DNA of 64,000 bases from Phycisphaerales bacterium (lineage in GTDB: Bacteria; Planctomycetota; Phycisphaerae; Tepidisphaerales; Tepidisphaeraceae): assembly GCA_020847375.1 (NCBI GenBank), contig JADLCB010000011.1, positions 124,001 through 188,000 of the forward strand, in the 5' to 3' direction. Of the stretch, positions 35,275 to 43,266 are shown in pieces. The position numbers and the translations under genes were made by a program. The notes under the pieces were generated by a model, which had not been told where the DNA came from, did no database searches, and worked only from the letters and a program-made list of their open reading frames with translations. The number at the start of each line of letters is the position of its first letter. Position 1 is the first letter of the stretch.

Positions 35275-37344
35275 ATGAGTAATGCGTTTTACCAACCGCT
35301 GCCGGTCACGGAGTTTTATGTTTCGCCGGCAGGTAATGATCGCTGGTCTGGTAAAAAACCCTCAGCCCGAAAAGGCCGGACCGATGGTCCGTTCAAAACG
35401 ATCGAGCGCGCACAAAAAGCCGTGCGGGCGTTGAAGAAAAAAGGACGCCTCTCCACGGCTGTCAAAGTATGGTTGCGCGGTGGATTATACGAACTGAATA
35501 AACCGCTCGTTTTCACCTCAGCCGATTCAGGCACGTCGCGCCTCAAGACTGAACGGCTGCAACTGCCGATGACCATCACCTATGCTGCCTATCAGGATGA
35601 GCAGCCCGTCATCAGCGGTGGGCGTCGTATTACCGGCTGGAAACCTGCCCGGGTGAATGGCTGCGATGCGTGGGTCTGCACTATTCCTCCTGTGCGTCAG
35701 GGTAAGTGGAACTTCACACAACTATGGGTCAACGGTCAGCGGGCGACCAGACCTTGCACCGACAAGAAACGCCTGTTCCAGATCACCCAATTGCTGGGCA
35801 AGGTCTGCTGGGAAGGAACCGTCTGGCAGATGTATGATACCGGTCAGGATACGTTCCAATTCAAACAAGGGGATCTCCAGGACTGGCATAATGTTCAAGA
35901 TGTCGATTTCGTGGCGCTGCACTTCTGGATCGAAAGCCGGATTCCCTTTGCAGCAATCAACGTCAAAACGCATACCGCCCGGCTGCAACACAAATCGAGA
36001 ATGCGTCTGACCAACGACAGCGGTTCAGAAGGCGCTTTTTATTATGTTGATAATGTTTTTGAGTTGCTGCGTGAACCGGGACAATGGTATCTGGATCGGC
36101 CGGCGGGAAAACTTTATTACATTCCACGGGCAGGGGAAACAATCGAAACGGCCGAGGTGGTGGCGCCGGTGTTACCGCGTCTGGCGGTTTTTCAGGGTAG
36201 CGAAGATGCGCCGATTCGCCATCTGAATCTGCAAGGGCTGACGTTCAGCCATAACCAGTGGGTCTGCGGACCGGAGGCGCTGACCGCCACCCGTCAGGCG
36301 GCGTGTCATCTGGGTGGGGCGGTGGCATTTTTTCAGGCGGAGCATTGCGCGATGCAGCAATGCACGGTTGAGCATGTGGACGGGTACGCCATCGAGATCA
36401 ATCAGAATAGTTTTGATGTGGATATTCTCAGCAGCCGAGTTACCGACCTGGCCGGCGGGGGTATCAAGATCTGGCACGCAGCGTCAGGGCACGATAGGCA
36501 AATGGCTGATGGTTGTCAGGATATCACGGTCGCTGACTGCCAGATCTCCGATGGCGGGCACTACCATCATCAGGCGGTCGGGGTTCTTGTCGGCAAATGC
36601 AGCGGGACGCAGGTGATCCACAACGACATTCATCACTTTAACTACACCGGTATCAGTATTGGCTGGCAGTGGGGTTATGAAAAGGGTGATTCCTACGGCA
36701 ATGTGATCGAATACAATCATGTCCACCATATCGGGCATGGCGTTTTAAGTGATCTTGGGGGTATCTATGCGCTGGGTGTGCAGCCAGGCACACGCATCCG
36801 TTACAACATCGTGCATGATGTCACCAGCCGAACCTATGGTGGCAGCGGCATTTATACGGATGAGGGGTCGTCGAACATTTTGATCGAAGGCAATCTGGTC
36901 TATCGCACTGGCACCCAGCCGTTTACCCAACATTACGGTCAGAGCAATATGATTCGCAATAATATCTTCGCTTTTGGAGGTAAGACCCAGGTTAACCGCT
37001 CTGTCCCGGGGCCTGGAGATGACTTCACCCTGACGAAAAATATCATTTATTTCGATAATGACAGCGGAGTTGCCATTGACGGTAATTGGTCCAAAATCCG
37101 CGCGGTGATCAATCGGAATCTGTACTTTCACCGCCGTAAAAAACCACTTGTATTTGATGGTGGATCATTGAAACAGTGGCAGGCGCGCGGGCTGGATCGT
37201 GACAGCACCGTGGCCGATCCGTTGTTTGTGAACCCGGATAAGGGCGATTTCAGACTCAAACCCAATTCACCGGCAATCAAGATGGGGTTCCAGCCGATCG
37301 ACTTTTCGCTTGTTGGCCCGCGCCCCAGTCCCAAGCGTAAATGA
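35275..37344 (+). CDS. right-handed beta-helix protein, GH141-like, without signal peptide
   Basis: 689 residues; AGGGAA box before the ATG. N-terminal TEFYVSPAGNDRWSGKKPS, GPFKTIERAQKAVRALK, VWLRGGLYELNKPLVFTSAD and QPVISGGRRITGWKPA follow the opening pattern of the GH141 family (alpha-L-fucosidase/xylanase type). A long beta-helix (about 320-620) follows with HLNLQGLTFSHNQW, YAIEINQNSFDVDILSSRVT and GSGIYTDEGSSNILIEGN. Family assignment is from memory of the pattern and should be checked. It lacks any signal peptide, unlike the four smaller beta-helix paralogues, so it probably acts on imported oligosaccharides. It follows the AGE gene by 45 bp. Confidence 0.75.
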   Translation: MSNAFYQPLPVTEFYVSPAGNDRWSGKKPSARKGRTDGPFKTIERAQKAVRALKKKGRLSTAVKVWLRGGLYELNKPLVFTSADSGTSRLKTERLQLPMTITYAAYQDEQPVISGGRRITGWKPARVNGCDAWVCTIPPVRQGKWNFTQLWVNGQRATRPCTDKKRLFQITQLLGKVCWEGTVWQMYDTGQDTFQFKQGDLQDWHNVQDVDFVALHFWIESRIPFAAINVKTHTARLQHKSRMRLTNDSGSEGAFYYVDNVFELLREPGQWYLDRPAGKLYYIPRAGETIETAEVVAPVLPRLAVFQGSEDAPIRHLNLQGLTFSHNQWVCGPEALTATRQAACHLGGAVAFFQAEHCAMQQCTVEHVDGYAIEINQNSFDVDILSSRVTDLAGGGIKIWHAASGHDRQMADGCQDITVADCQISDGGHYHHQAVGVLVGKCSGTQVIHNDIHHFNYTGISIGWQWGYEKGDSYGNVIEYNHVHHIGHGVLSDLGGIYALGVQPGTRIRYNIVHDVTSRTYGGSGIYTDEGSSNILIEGNLVYRTGTQPFTQHYGQSNMIRNNIFAFGGKTQVNRSVPGPGDDFTLTKNIIYFDNDSGVAIDGNWSKIRAVINRNLYFHRRKKPLVFDGGSLKQWQARGLDRDSTVADPLFVNPDKGDFRLKPNSPAIKMGFQPIDFSLVGPRPSPKRK

Positions 37345-37347
37345 TCC

Positions 37348-39246
37348 TCAGGGCAACGTGTTGCTCGGTTGGCGCAATTGAGCCAGAAATGCTTCTTCGT
37401 TGCATCCACGCTTACGGGCTGCTGCAATCAGTCGTTCGGCTTCTTCCACGTGGCATTGCTTGAGCAGACATACCGCTGCAAGCACAACAACCGGTGTGGT
37501 AATCTCCATCCCCCCAGCCAGGTGGCGCTGCAGCTCATGCCTCACCCGGAAAACCGCCCGGCATGATTCATCATATGGCCGGTTGGTCAAAAGGCTGACA
37601 TAGCGTGTGGCGCGGTCGTTCAGTTTTTTGTTGCTGGGAACCACCCAGGTCATGACATTGCCGTAAACGCGTCCCAGCAGGCACATCGTGACGGTGGACG
37701 CAGCATTCATGAACATCTTGAAGCAAAGGTGTTCATGAATATTGAGCAGGCTGTTGCAGGTATCGGGGATCACCAACCGCAGGACAATCATGTCATTCAG
37801 GCTGTTCAACCATGAATCAGCCGCTGCGAGCTGGTGTTGCGTGCCCATTGCGAAAATGGCCAGTTTGGCACCACATTGCCTGGCCTTGGTGATCGTGGTT
37901 GTGTAGCGGTCAGCCTGAGCAGCAGCGTCGTGTAGTTCCTGTCCGCATAAAAAGAGGATCAAACCATCGTGATGATCCCGCAGGCGTGTGTTCAAGCCCG
38001 CAAGGGTGATATCAAAACGCAGAATTTCCCTGAGTGTCAGCTTCGGCAGTGACGGTGGTCGGATTCCCGCCGGCAGCATTGTTGCTATTTCTTCAAGGCT
38101 CCAGTCAAGACCGATCGGATCGCGCCCGAGCAACCTAGTCCACGCTTGCACGTTGGGCTGCTGGGGTGTCACAACATAAGCCCAGGAAGGCTCGGCATCA
38201 GGATCATCATGCTTGGCAAAGGGGGGTACGGAAAACGTTGGTGCCCGCTCGGTGGTGTCGGTCAGAAGATCAAGTGAATAATGATCCGCCGCATAGGTTA
38301 TAAAACCATGCGATTGGTAAATCGCACGTTCCAGAGCGACCATTTGGCTGAGGCTGCCGATATTGTCCAGCCTTGTGAACGCCCCGTTTAATACTTCCAA
38401 TTCAGACAGCCGCGCCAAACCTCCCACGGGGGATGATGTCGGCACCTGGGCATCGGCGAAGAGTCGGCCTAGTGCTTCTTCCATGGCAGCGCCGACAATC
38501 GCAAATTCCGACGAGGTTGCCTGCATCCGGGTGGATCCTGTAATCGCCATTGGGCCGGTCGCCAGGCATATCCTGCGAATCTGCTCGCATTCAAGCACTT
38601 GGCGGCAACGCTGGAATCGATACAGCACCTCATCGGGATTGTTGTAGACAAACCATGTTTTTGCCCCTTCTGAAACGCCTGCCCACGCCGCCCCGATCAC
38701 AAAGCTGGTCTCGCCGCCTTCGGTAATGGCAACCACCAGATCATGGGATGTCAGGCCGGCATCGCGCATCTGACGCTGCCCGAATTCTGCGAAATCTTCG
38801 TAACCCTCCACCGATTTGATCAAGGCGTGGTCGCCGCCGGACATGATGCTGCGTGTTGCATCCGCATAAGCCGCCAAAGCCTTGAAGCTGTCGGGCGATT
38901 GTTCCGACAGTTGCTTAAAAAACTTGCGCCAGATTGAATCAAGAAGAATCGACAACCGTCCGGTGGATCCACAGCCAACGAAAAAGATCCTCCCCTTGTT
39001 GACCAGTGTCTGATACATCTCCCCGGCCAGTCGGGCTGGCGCGTCCGAACGTATGATCGGCGTCAGGGCCTTGAGCATGGCTGTGTCAACCGACAGTAGC
39101 TGCGACAGCGCCTCGGATGGATTTCCGGCTGCAGTAGCACTCAGGTCAACTGTCAGTGGGTGTGACTGTTCAGTGACAAGACAGCCAAGGTGAAATTCCG
39201 TTTCGTATTTGATGAAATGCGATGCTTGTTCGTCTGGATTTGACAT
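37348..39246 (-). CDS. double-SIS protein of the MurQ/GCKR type
   Basis: 632 residues, about twice the size of MurQ (N-acetylmuramic acid 6-phosphate etherase). The first half has the family pattern: GRIFFVGCGSTGRLSILLDS, VVAITEGGETSFVIGAA and ITGSTRMQATSSEFAIVGAA. The second half (about 360-600) is a further SIS-like domain (LILFLCGQELHDAAAQ, CNSLLNIHEHLCFKMFMN). This layout is that of the glucokinase regulatory protein rather than of bacterial MurQ. SIS domains bind phosphosugars, so it may be an isomerase, etherase or a sensor of the pathway. GAGGAA before the ATG at 39246. Last gene of the 45.1-kb minus-strand run; converges with the GH141-like gene, 3 bp apart. Confidence 0.8.
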   Translation of the reverse strand: MSNPDEQASHFIKYETEFHLGCLVTEQSHPLTVDLSATAAGNPSEALSQLLSVDTAMLKALTPIIRSDAPARLAGEMYQTLVNKGRIFFVGCGSTGRLSILLDSIWRKFFKQLSEQSPDSFKALAAYADATRSIMSGGDHALIKSVEGYEDFAEFGQRQMRDAGLTSHDLVVAITEGGETSFVIGAAWAGVSEGAKTWFVYNNPDEVLYRFQRCRQVLECEQIRRICLATGPMAITGSTRMQATSSEFAIVGAAMEEALGRLFADAQVPTSSPVGGLARLSELEVLNGAFTRLDNIGSLSQMVALERAIYQSHGFITYAADHYSLDLLTDTTERAPTFSVPPFAKHDDPDAEPSWAYVVTPQQPNVQAWTRLLGRDPIGLDWSLEEIATMLPAGIRPPSLPKLTLREILRFDITLAGLNTRLRDHHDGLILFLCGQELHDAAAQADRYTTTITKARQCGAKLAIFAMGTQHQLAAADSWLNSLNDMIVLRLVIPDTCNSLLNIHEHLCFKMFMNAASTVTMCLLGRVYGNVMTWVVPSNKKLNDRATRYVSLLTNRPYDESCRAVFRVRHELQRHLAGGMEITTPVVVLAAVCLLKQCHVEEAERLIAAARKRGCNEEAFLAQLRQPSNTLP

Positions 39247-39283
39247 TGTGTTCCTCAAGGTTGGAGATTGAGTTCAGGTCAAT

Positions 39284-40333
39284 TCATCCACCGCGCAGTA
39301 GTTCCTCGCCCGTTTGAGCCACCTGCCAGACGTGCTTATAAAGATCAATTGGCAACGGGCCAGCCCGATAGGCGGCCAGGCAATCGTTCCATTGCTCAAG
39401 CCCGGATGGCCCCACGACGACATAATCCACCTGTGGCATTGATAGTAGAAATCGCAAGGCGATCTGGGATAACGTCATGCCAGCTTCGGCGGCGATGGCA
39501 GCAACGTGCTGGGCGCGCTGAATGATGATTCGTTCCTGCTTCACCAGTTGACCGGTTGCAATCTGGCGAACACCGATCAGATTCTGGTCTGTTGGCGCGG
39601 TTGAAAGCTGCTGAACGTATTGCTCATAGCCGCTCCCCAGAAGCCCCATCTCAAATGGACTGGCTGCCCAGATCCGCGCCTTCATCCTCCGGCACAGCGG
39701 AACCAGATCGCTTACACCCTGAAGCGTCACGGCATTGATACGCTGAAAAGTCATCACGTAATCGACGACTTGTTTCCCCAGCCACCGCTGTTGTTGCCCA
39801 AAACCACCGCCACCCATTCCTATTGCTGCGATTCGTCCTTCATCCCGAAGTGCCAGCAGCGTATCCAAACATTCGGCCTCTGCGTCGGGGCGACAATTCT
39901 GAGGTTCATGCACCGAAAGCAGGTTGACAGGCCGGCCAAAGCGTTGTTCGCTGCGGAGCAACATGTTGCCAATGAACTGGCGGCTGAAATCAACAATCGC
40001 CCGGCCTCGTTCAATCCCACATTTGGTCGCCAGCACTGGATCAGGCCCCTGCCAATTCATCAGCGCCGCACCAACCACCTTTTCGGCATCACCATAGAGG
40101 GGGGCACAATCGGTTAACAAAAAACCATCCGCCCAGGCCTGTTGCAGCATGGTGACCGCCTCCTGCAAGCAATTGGTCTCAATGGCACACCAGCACTGCG
40201 ATGTTCCCAGCGCCATGCGTGGAACAGCAGCCAGCCCAGCAGCAGGGGGGTGATGGGCAAAGAATGCCTCCCGTGTCAGAGGTCCTTCAACGGGAAGATT
40301 CAATGAAAACGATGAAAAGGTTGTCTGAGACAT
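39284..40333 (-). CDS. aldo/keto reductase
   Basis: 349 residues, NAD(P)H-dependent TIM-barrel oxidoreductase. The catalytic tetrad is present: Asp75 and Tyr80 (FLLTDCAPLYG), Lys104 (LATKCG) and His142 (SVHEPQ). GRIAAIGMGGGG and YVVVGPSGLEQ follow the usual pattern. The subgroup resembles L-fucose/galactose dehydrogenase-type reductases, but I cannot name the substrate. It lies between the enolase-superfamily and double-SIS genes, 15 bp behind the former, in a minus-strand operon; an oxidised sugar produced by it could feed the dehydratase. Confidence 0.9.
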   Translation of the reverse strand: MSQTTFSSFSLNLPVEGPLTREAFFAHHPPAAGLAAVPRMALGTSQCWCAIETNCLQEAVTMLQQAWADGFLLTDCAPLYGDAEKVVGAALMNWQGPDPVLATKCGIERGRAIVDFSRQFIGNMLLRSEQRFGRPVNLLSVHEPQNCRPDAEAECLDTLLALRDEGRIAAIGMGGGGFGQQQRWLGKQVVDYVMTFQRINAVTLQGVSDLVPLCRRMKARIWAASPFEMGLLGSGYEQYVQQLSTAPTDQNLIGVRQIATGQLVKQERIIIQRAQHVAAIAAEAGMTLSQIALRFLLSMPQVDYVVVGPSGLEQWNDCLAAYRAGPLPIDLYKHVWQVAQTGEELLRGG

Positions 40334-40348
40334 GACTCTTGCGCGACG

Positions 40349-41455
40349 TTAGACAATCGCCACCGCCATTTTTTCCAGGTTGGCCCAGTCAGGATTCAGC
40401 CCCATTCCCGGCTCCATCGGCACTTGTAAAATCCCGTCAATAATAGGCAAGTCAGGCAGGTTTTTCAGTCCCCGGATCTGCGCTTCATCGATCACAAGCT
40501 GTTCGTAATAATCATTGTTGACAATCGCAGCACAAAGCTGGGCATTGCCCCATCCCAAGCCGTGCACCTGCGCCCTCATGCCGAATGACTCCGCCAGATG
40601 CGCTGTTTTCATCGCGCCGGTGATACCCCCTTTATAGCCGACACCGGTGCGCATCATGTCCAGGGCGCGATTTTCGATCCAAGTGGCTGCGTTCCAGTGG
40701 CATCCATCGGAGGTCTCGGCTGCCAGTACCGGAATTTCCAGATCGTGACACAACTTGGAATAGCTGACCAGATCAAACTCGCGCATTGGTTCTTCATACC
40801 AGAGATAATTCAGATCCTCTAAAATGCGACCAAACCGCAACGCTGTCACAAAGTCCCAGCCAGCCGAGCCATCGAACATCAGGTCGGCCTCGTCGCCCAC
40901 CCACTTGCGTAAATTGGCTGCCAGTTTCGCATCCTCTTTGGCATCGCCCCATGCGTGCAACTTAAAAGCGGTGAACCCAACGTCTGCGCACAGTTTGATG
41001 TGCTTCTCGTACTCCTGCATCGTCGGCCAGGTAACGGTCGATGCATACGCGGGCACGGGTCGTCCGTGTCCACCGATCAACTGATGGATGGGCAGCCCTG
41101 CCCGGCGCGACTTGATATCCCACAACGCCTGATCAAAAAGCCCCAGATGACGAATATGCAATTCCTCAATCCGGTCAATCTCCCACACTTCGTGCCAGAG
41201 CGCTTCGGTCATCAATGGGTCGCGCCCGATCAATGTTTTCAAACGCCGCCGAACCAGGCTGGCAACGGTTTGTCCATCATTGGCTCGAACGCAACCATCA
41301 ATTCCTTCGTCGGTCTGAACCCGCAAAATCGCGGAATAAGACGGTTCCCCCGGCGGTGTTCCGTCTCCATCGCCCGCCAAACCTCGACGCCAGGCGTATT
41401 GTGGAACTGCAGCGGGATGTTCCAGGATGTAACAATTAATGTCGGTAATTTTCAT
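40349..41455 (-). CDS. enolase-superfamily sugar-acid dehydratase (mandelate racemase/muconate lactonising)
   Basis: 368 residues from the ATG at 41455. Capping domain 1-125, then a TIM barrel. Active-site residues line up with the mandelate racemase subgroup: Lys165-x-His167 (FKLHAWGD), metal ligands Asp195 (LMFDGSAG), Glu221 or Glu222 (WYEEPM) and Glu247 (LAAETS), and a second base His298 (AQVHGLGWGN). This subgroup removes water from aldonic acids or epimerises them. With the aldo/keto reductase next door it suggests a non-phosphorylating route through a sugar acid; that is inference. No clear ribosome binding site at the ATG. Cytoplasmic. Confidence 0.88.
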   Translation of the reverse strand: MKITDINCYILEHPAAVPQYAWRRGLAGDGDGTPPGEPSYSAILRVQTDEGIDGCVRANDGQTVASLVRRRLKTLIGRDPLMTEALWHEVWEIDRIEELHIRHLGLFDQALWDIKSRRAGLPIHQLIGGHGRPVPAYASTVTWPTMQEYEKHIKLCADVGFTAFKLHAWGDAKEDAKLAANLRKWVGDEADLMFDGSAGWDFVTALRFGRILEDLNYLWYEEPMREFDLVSYSKLCHDLEIPVLAAETSDGCHWNAATWIENRALDMMRTGVGYKGGITGAMKTAHLAESFGMRAQVHGLGWGNAQLCAAIVNNDYYEQLVIDEAQIRGLKNLPDLPIIDGILQVPMEPGMGLNPDWANLEKMAVAIV

Positions 41456-41552
41456 GGCATGACTGTTGAAACCAAACGCACCGGCCGAAATACACGAGCG
41501 GCCTGTCCGCACGGTAGTGTTCCGGCTGAAATTTCCAAAACCAGCATCCCGT

Positions 41553-43220
41553 TTACCGGGCCAGATCTTTGCCGCTCCACCCTTTGCCGGCGGCGGGGCT
41601 GTCTGGCTTGAGACGAAAATCCATCGTGTCCGGGTTCATGAACTGTGGATCGCCAACCTTGGCGCCTTGGGCGTACCCAAGGTCATTGGCGGACTTGAGT
41701 CCGCTTGGATTACGCAAGTCATGAACGGAGCCATCGATCACATACCCACCGGTTGTGAGCGACAACAGAATGGTTTTCCCCGGCTTTTGTGCGTAGAAAT
41801 TATCCCGGACAACATTCCCGGATGAATCCTTGCCGGTGAAGACAACCATATCGATCAGTGAGGCCGACTCGTTCCAGATCGGGCCGCCCATAACATTGTT
41901 CACGACACGGTTGCCCACCAGCGTGTTGCCCCAATCGGGCTGAGGCCGGGGCATCCCATGCAGGACAATGTTGTACCGGTTGCCATAACAGGTATTGTTC
42001 TCGACGATTGCATCATTGGAACCGGCGATGTAAATCCCCTGCGTGTCGTTCTCAATGACACCGTTGTTGCGAATGAGGATGCCGTAGGTGTCCCCTTCTT
42101 CTTTGATACTAATCTCATTCATGATTCCGGCGCCAAAATTGTGCGCGACAAAGTTGTCCTCGACACGGTTGTTGCCAAGATCGCCGTCGAACCATATGCC
42201 CGTTGCAAGATTATCCGTGACGTGGCAGCGGCGGACTGTGACGCTGCGGACGCCGGGGATCAACTTCATGCCGCCGGCCATCCAGGATCGGTCAAATCGG
42301 CGGTAATTGTTGTGCGTGATATTCAAATCCTCCAGCACAACATTCTGCGGCGGTGTGCCGGCGTACTTGTGGACGCCCGAGTCCGGCTTAAAGGAATCGT
42401 AAGGCTTCCAATTTCCGCTCACAGCGACGCCCACCAGACCGTTGTAGGACATGTCGCAGCGGCGGACGACCGAGTCCCTGAAAACGATCGCCAGCCCGCC
42501 GCCGTCTCCGTATTTCATGGCGCAATCTTCAATGGTCCAATCGACGCCAAGAACAACCGTTACAAGTCCGGTCAGCTTTTCGGCGGCGCTTCCGTTGCTG
42601 TGCATGAAGCCCAGGTTACGAACCACGCCGTGCGAAATGCCGTTGGCCAACAGGAGCTGGCCTGGAACAATTGACGCTTCCATGACATGGCCATTGGGAT
42701 CGGATCGATCCGGCAACATGCAGTAGAGCGTCTTGGTGTTCTGGTCGTAAAAAAAAGAGCCGGGATACAAATCTCCCAGATCTTTACCCACGATCAGGAG
42801 CTGTGTTTTCCCGGTGCTTTGCATGTGCGCGTGCCAGATGTTCTGCTCGCCGATCTGCTGAAGCGACTGGCCATCGACAAATAACTGCTGGCTGTTGATT
42901 GTCCAGCCGCTAACCTTCCAGACATTGGGTTGGGTTTCCTGCCAGTTCTCCACCAGCTTCGACCCTTTCAGAATTGTCTTCCCAGCTCCGGCGCCTTCGA
43001 TGATCAGCGGTTGGCCCGGCGAGCCGCCATGCGTCACGTTAACGGTTTTATCGAGGCGATAGATTCCAGCCGCCAGGCGCACCGTATCTCCCGGACCTGC
43101 CTTGTCCATCGCCTCCTGCAGCGCATTGGAATCCGCGCCGGCCGGAACATCGATGATTCTTCCAAAGGCCGGAGAAATAAGGGCGAAAGTGAAAAATACG
43201 ACCAGTAGACACCGCATCAT
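41553..43220 (-). CDS. secreted right-handed beta-helix protein, paralogue C
   Basis: 555 residues; AAGGAA before the ATG at 43220. Signal peptide (about 1-20, VVFFTFALISPAFG), start region IIDVPAGADSNALQEAMDKA, PGDTVRLAAGIYRLD, then a beta-helix with VRRCHVTDNLATGIWFDG and AIVENNTCYGNRYNIVLHG. Its middle (QSTGKTQLLIVGKDLGDL) resembles paralogue B, whereas its residues ~24-122 are nearly identical to paralogue D. It follows D by 46 bp and precedes the dehydratase by 97 bp. Ends in FRLKPDSPAAGKGW. Function as for A: polysaccharide lyase, hydrolase or binder; catalytic residues not assignable by eye. Confidence 0.85.
   Translation of the reverse strand: MMRCLLVVFFTFALISPAFGRIIDVPAGADSNALQEAMDKAGPGDTVRLAAGIYRLDKTVNVTHGGSPGQPLIIEGAGAGKTILKGSKLVENWQETQPNVWKVSGWTINSQQLFVDGQSLQQIGEQNIWHAHMQSTGKTQLLIVGKDLGDLYPGSFFYDQNTKTLYCMLPDRSDPNGHVMEASIVPGQLLLANGISHGVVRNLGFMHSNGSAAEKLTGLVTVVLGVDWTIEDCAMKYGDGGGLAIVFRDSVVRRCDMSYNGLVGVAVSGNWKPYDSFKPDSGVHKYAGTPPQNVVLEDLNITHNNYRRFDRSWMAGGMKLIPGVRSVTVRRCHVTDNLATGIWFDGDLGNNRVEDNFVAHNFGAGIMNEISIKEEGDTYGILIRNNGVIENDTQGIYIAGSNDAIVENNTCYGNRYNIVLHGMPRPQPDWGNTLVGNRVVNNVMGGPIWNESASLIDMVVFTGKDSSGNVVRDNFYAQKPGKTILLSLTTGGYVIDGSVHDLRNPSGLKSANDLGYAQGAKVGDPQFMNPDTMDFRLKPDSPAAGKGWSGKDLAR
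42853..43150. repeat. near-identical tract shared with beta-helix D, in paralogue C
   Basis: 298 bp aligning without gaps to 44579-44876 with about 12 mismatches counted by eye (about 96% identity). It encodes residues ~24-122 of both proteins. Outside this tract the two genes are clearly less alike. Confidence 0.85.
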
Positions 43221-43266
43221 GCAATTCCTTGATCAGGATCCGCCTCGCGGAGGCGCGCAATACTGT

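Noticed and set aside
37348-39246. Annotating the double-SIS protein as MurQ
   Set aside because: Twice the length of MurQ with a second SIS-like half and no muramic acid recycling genes nearby.
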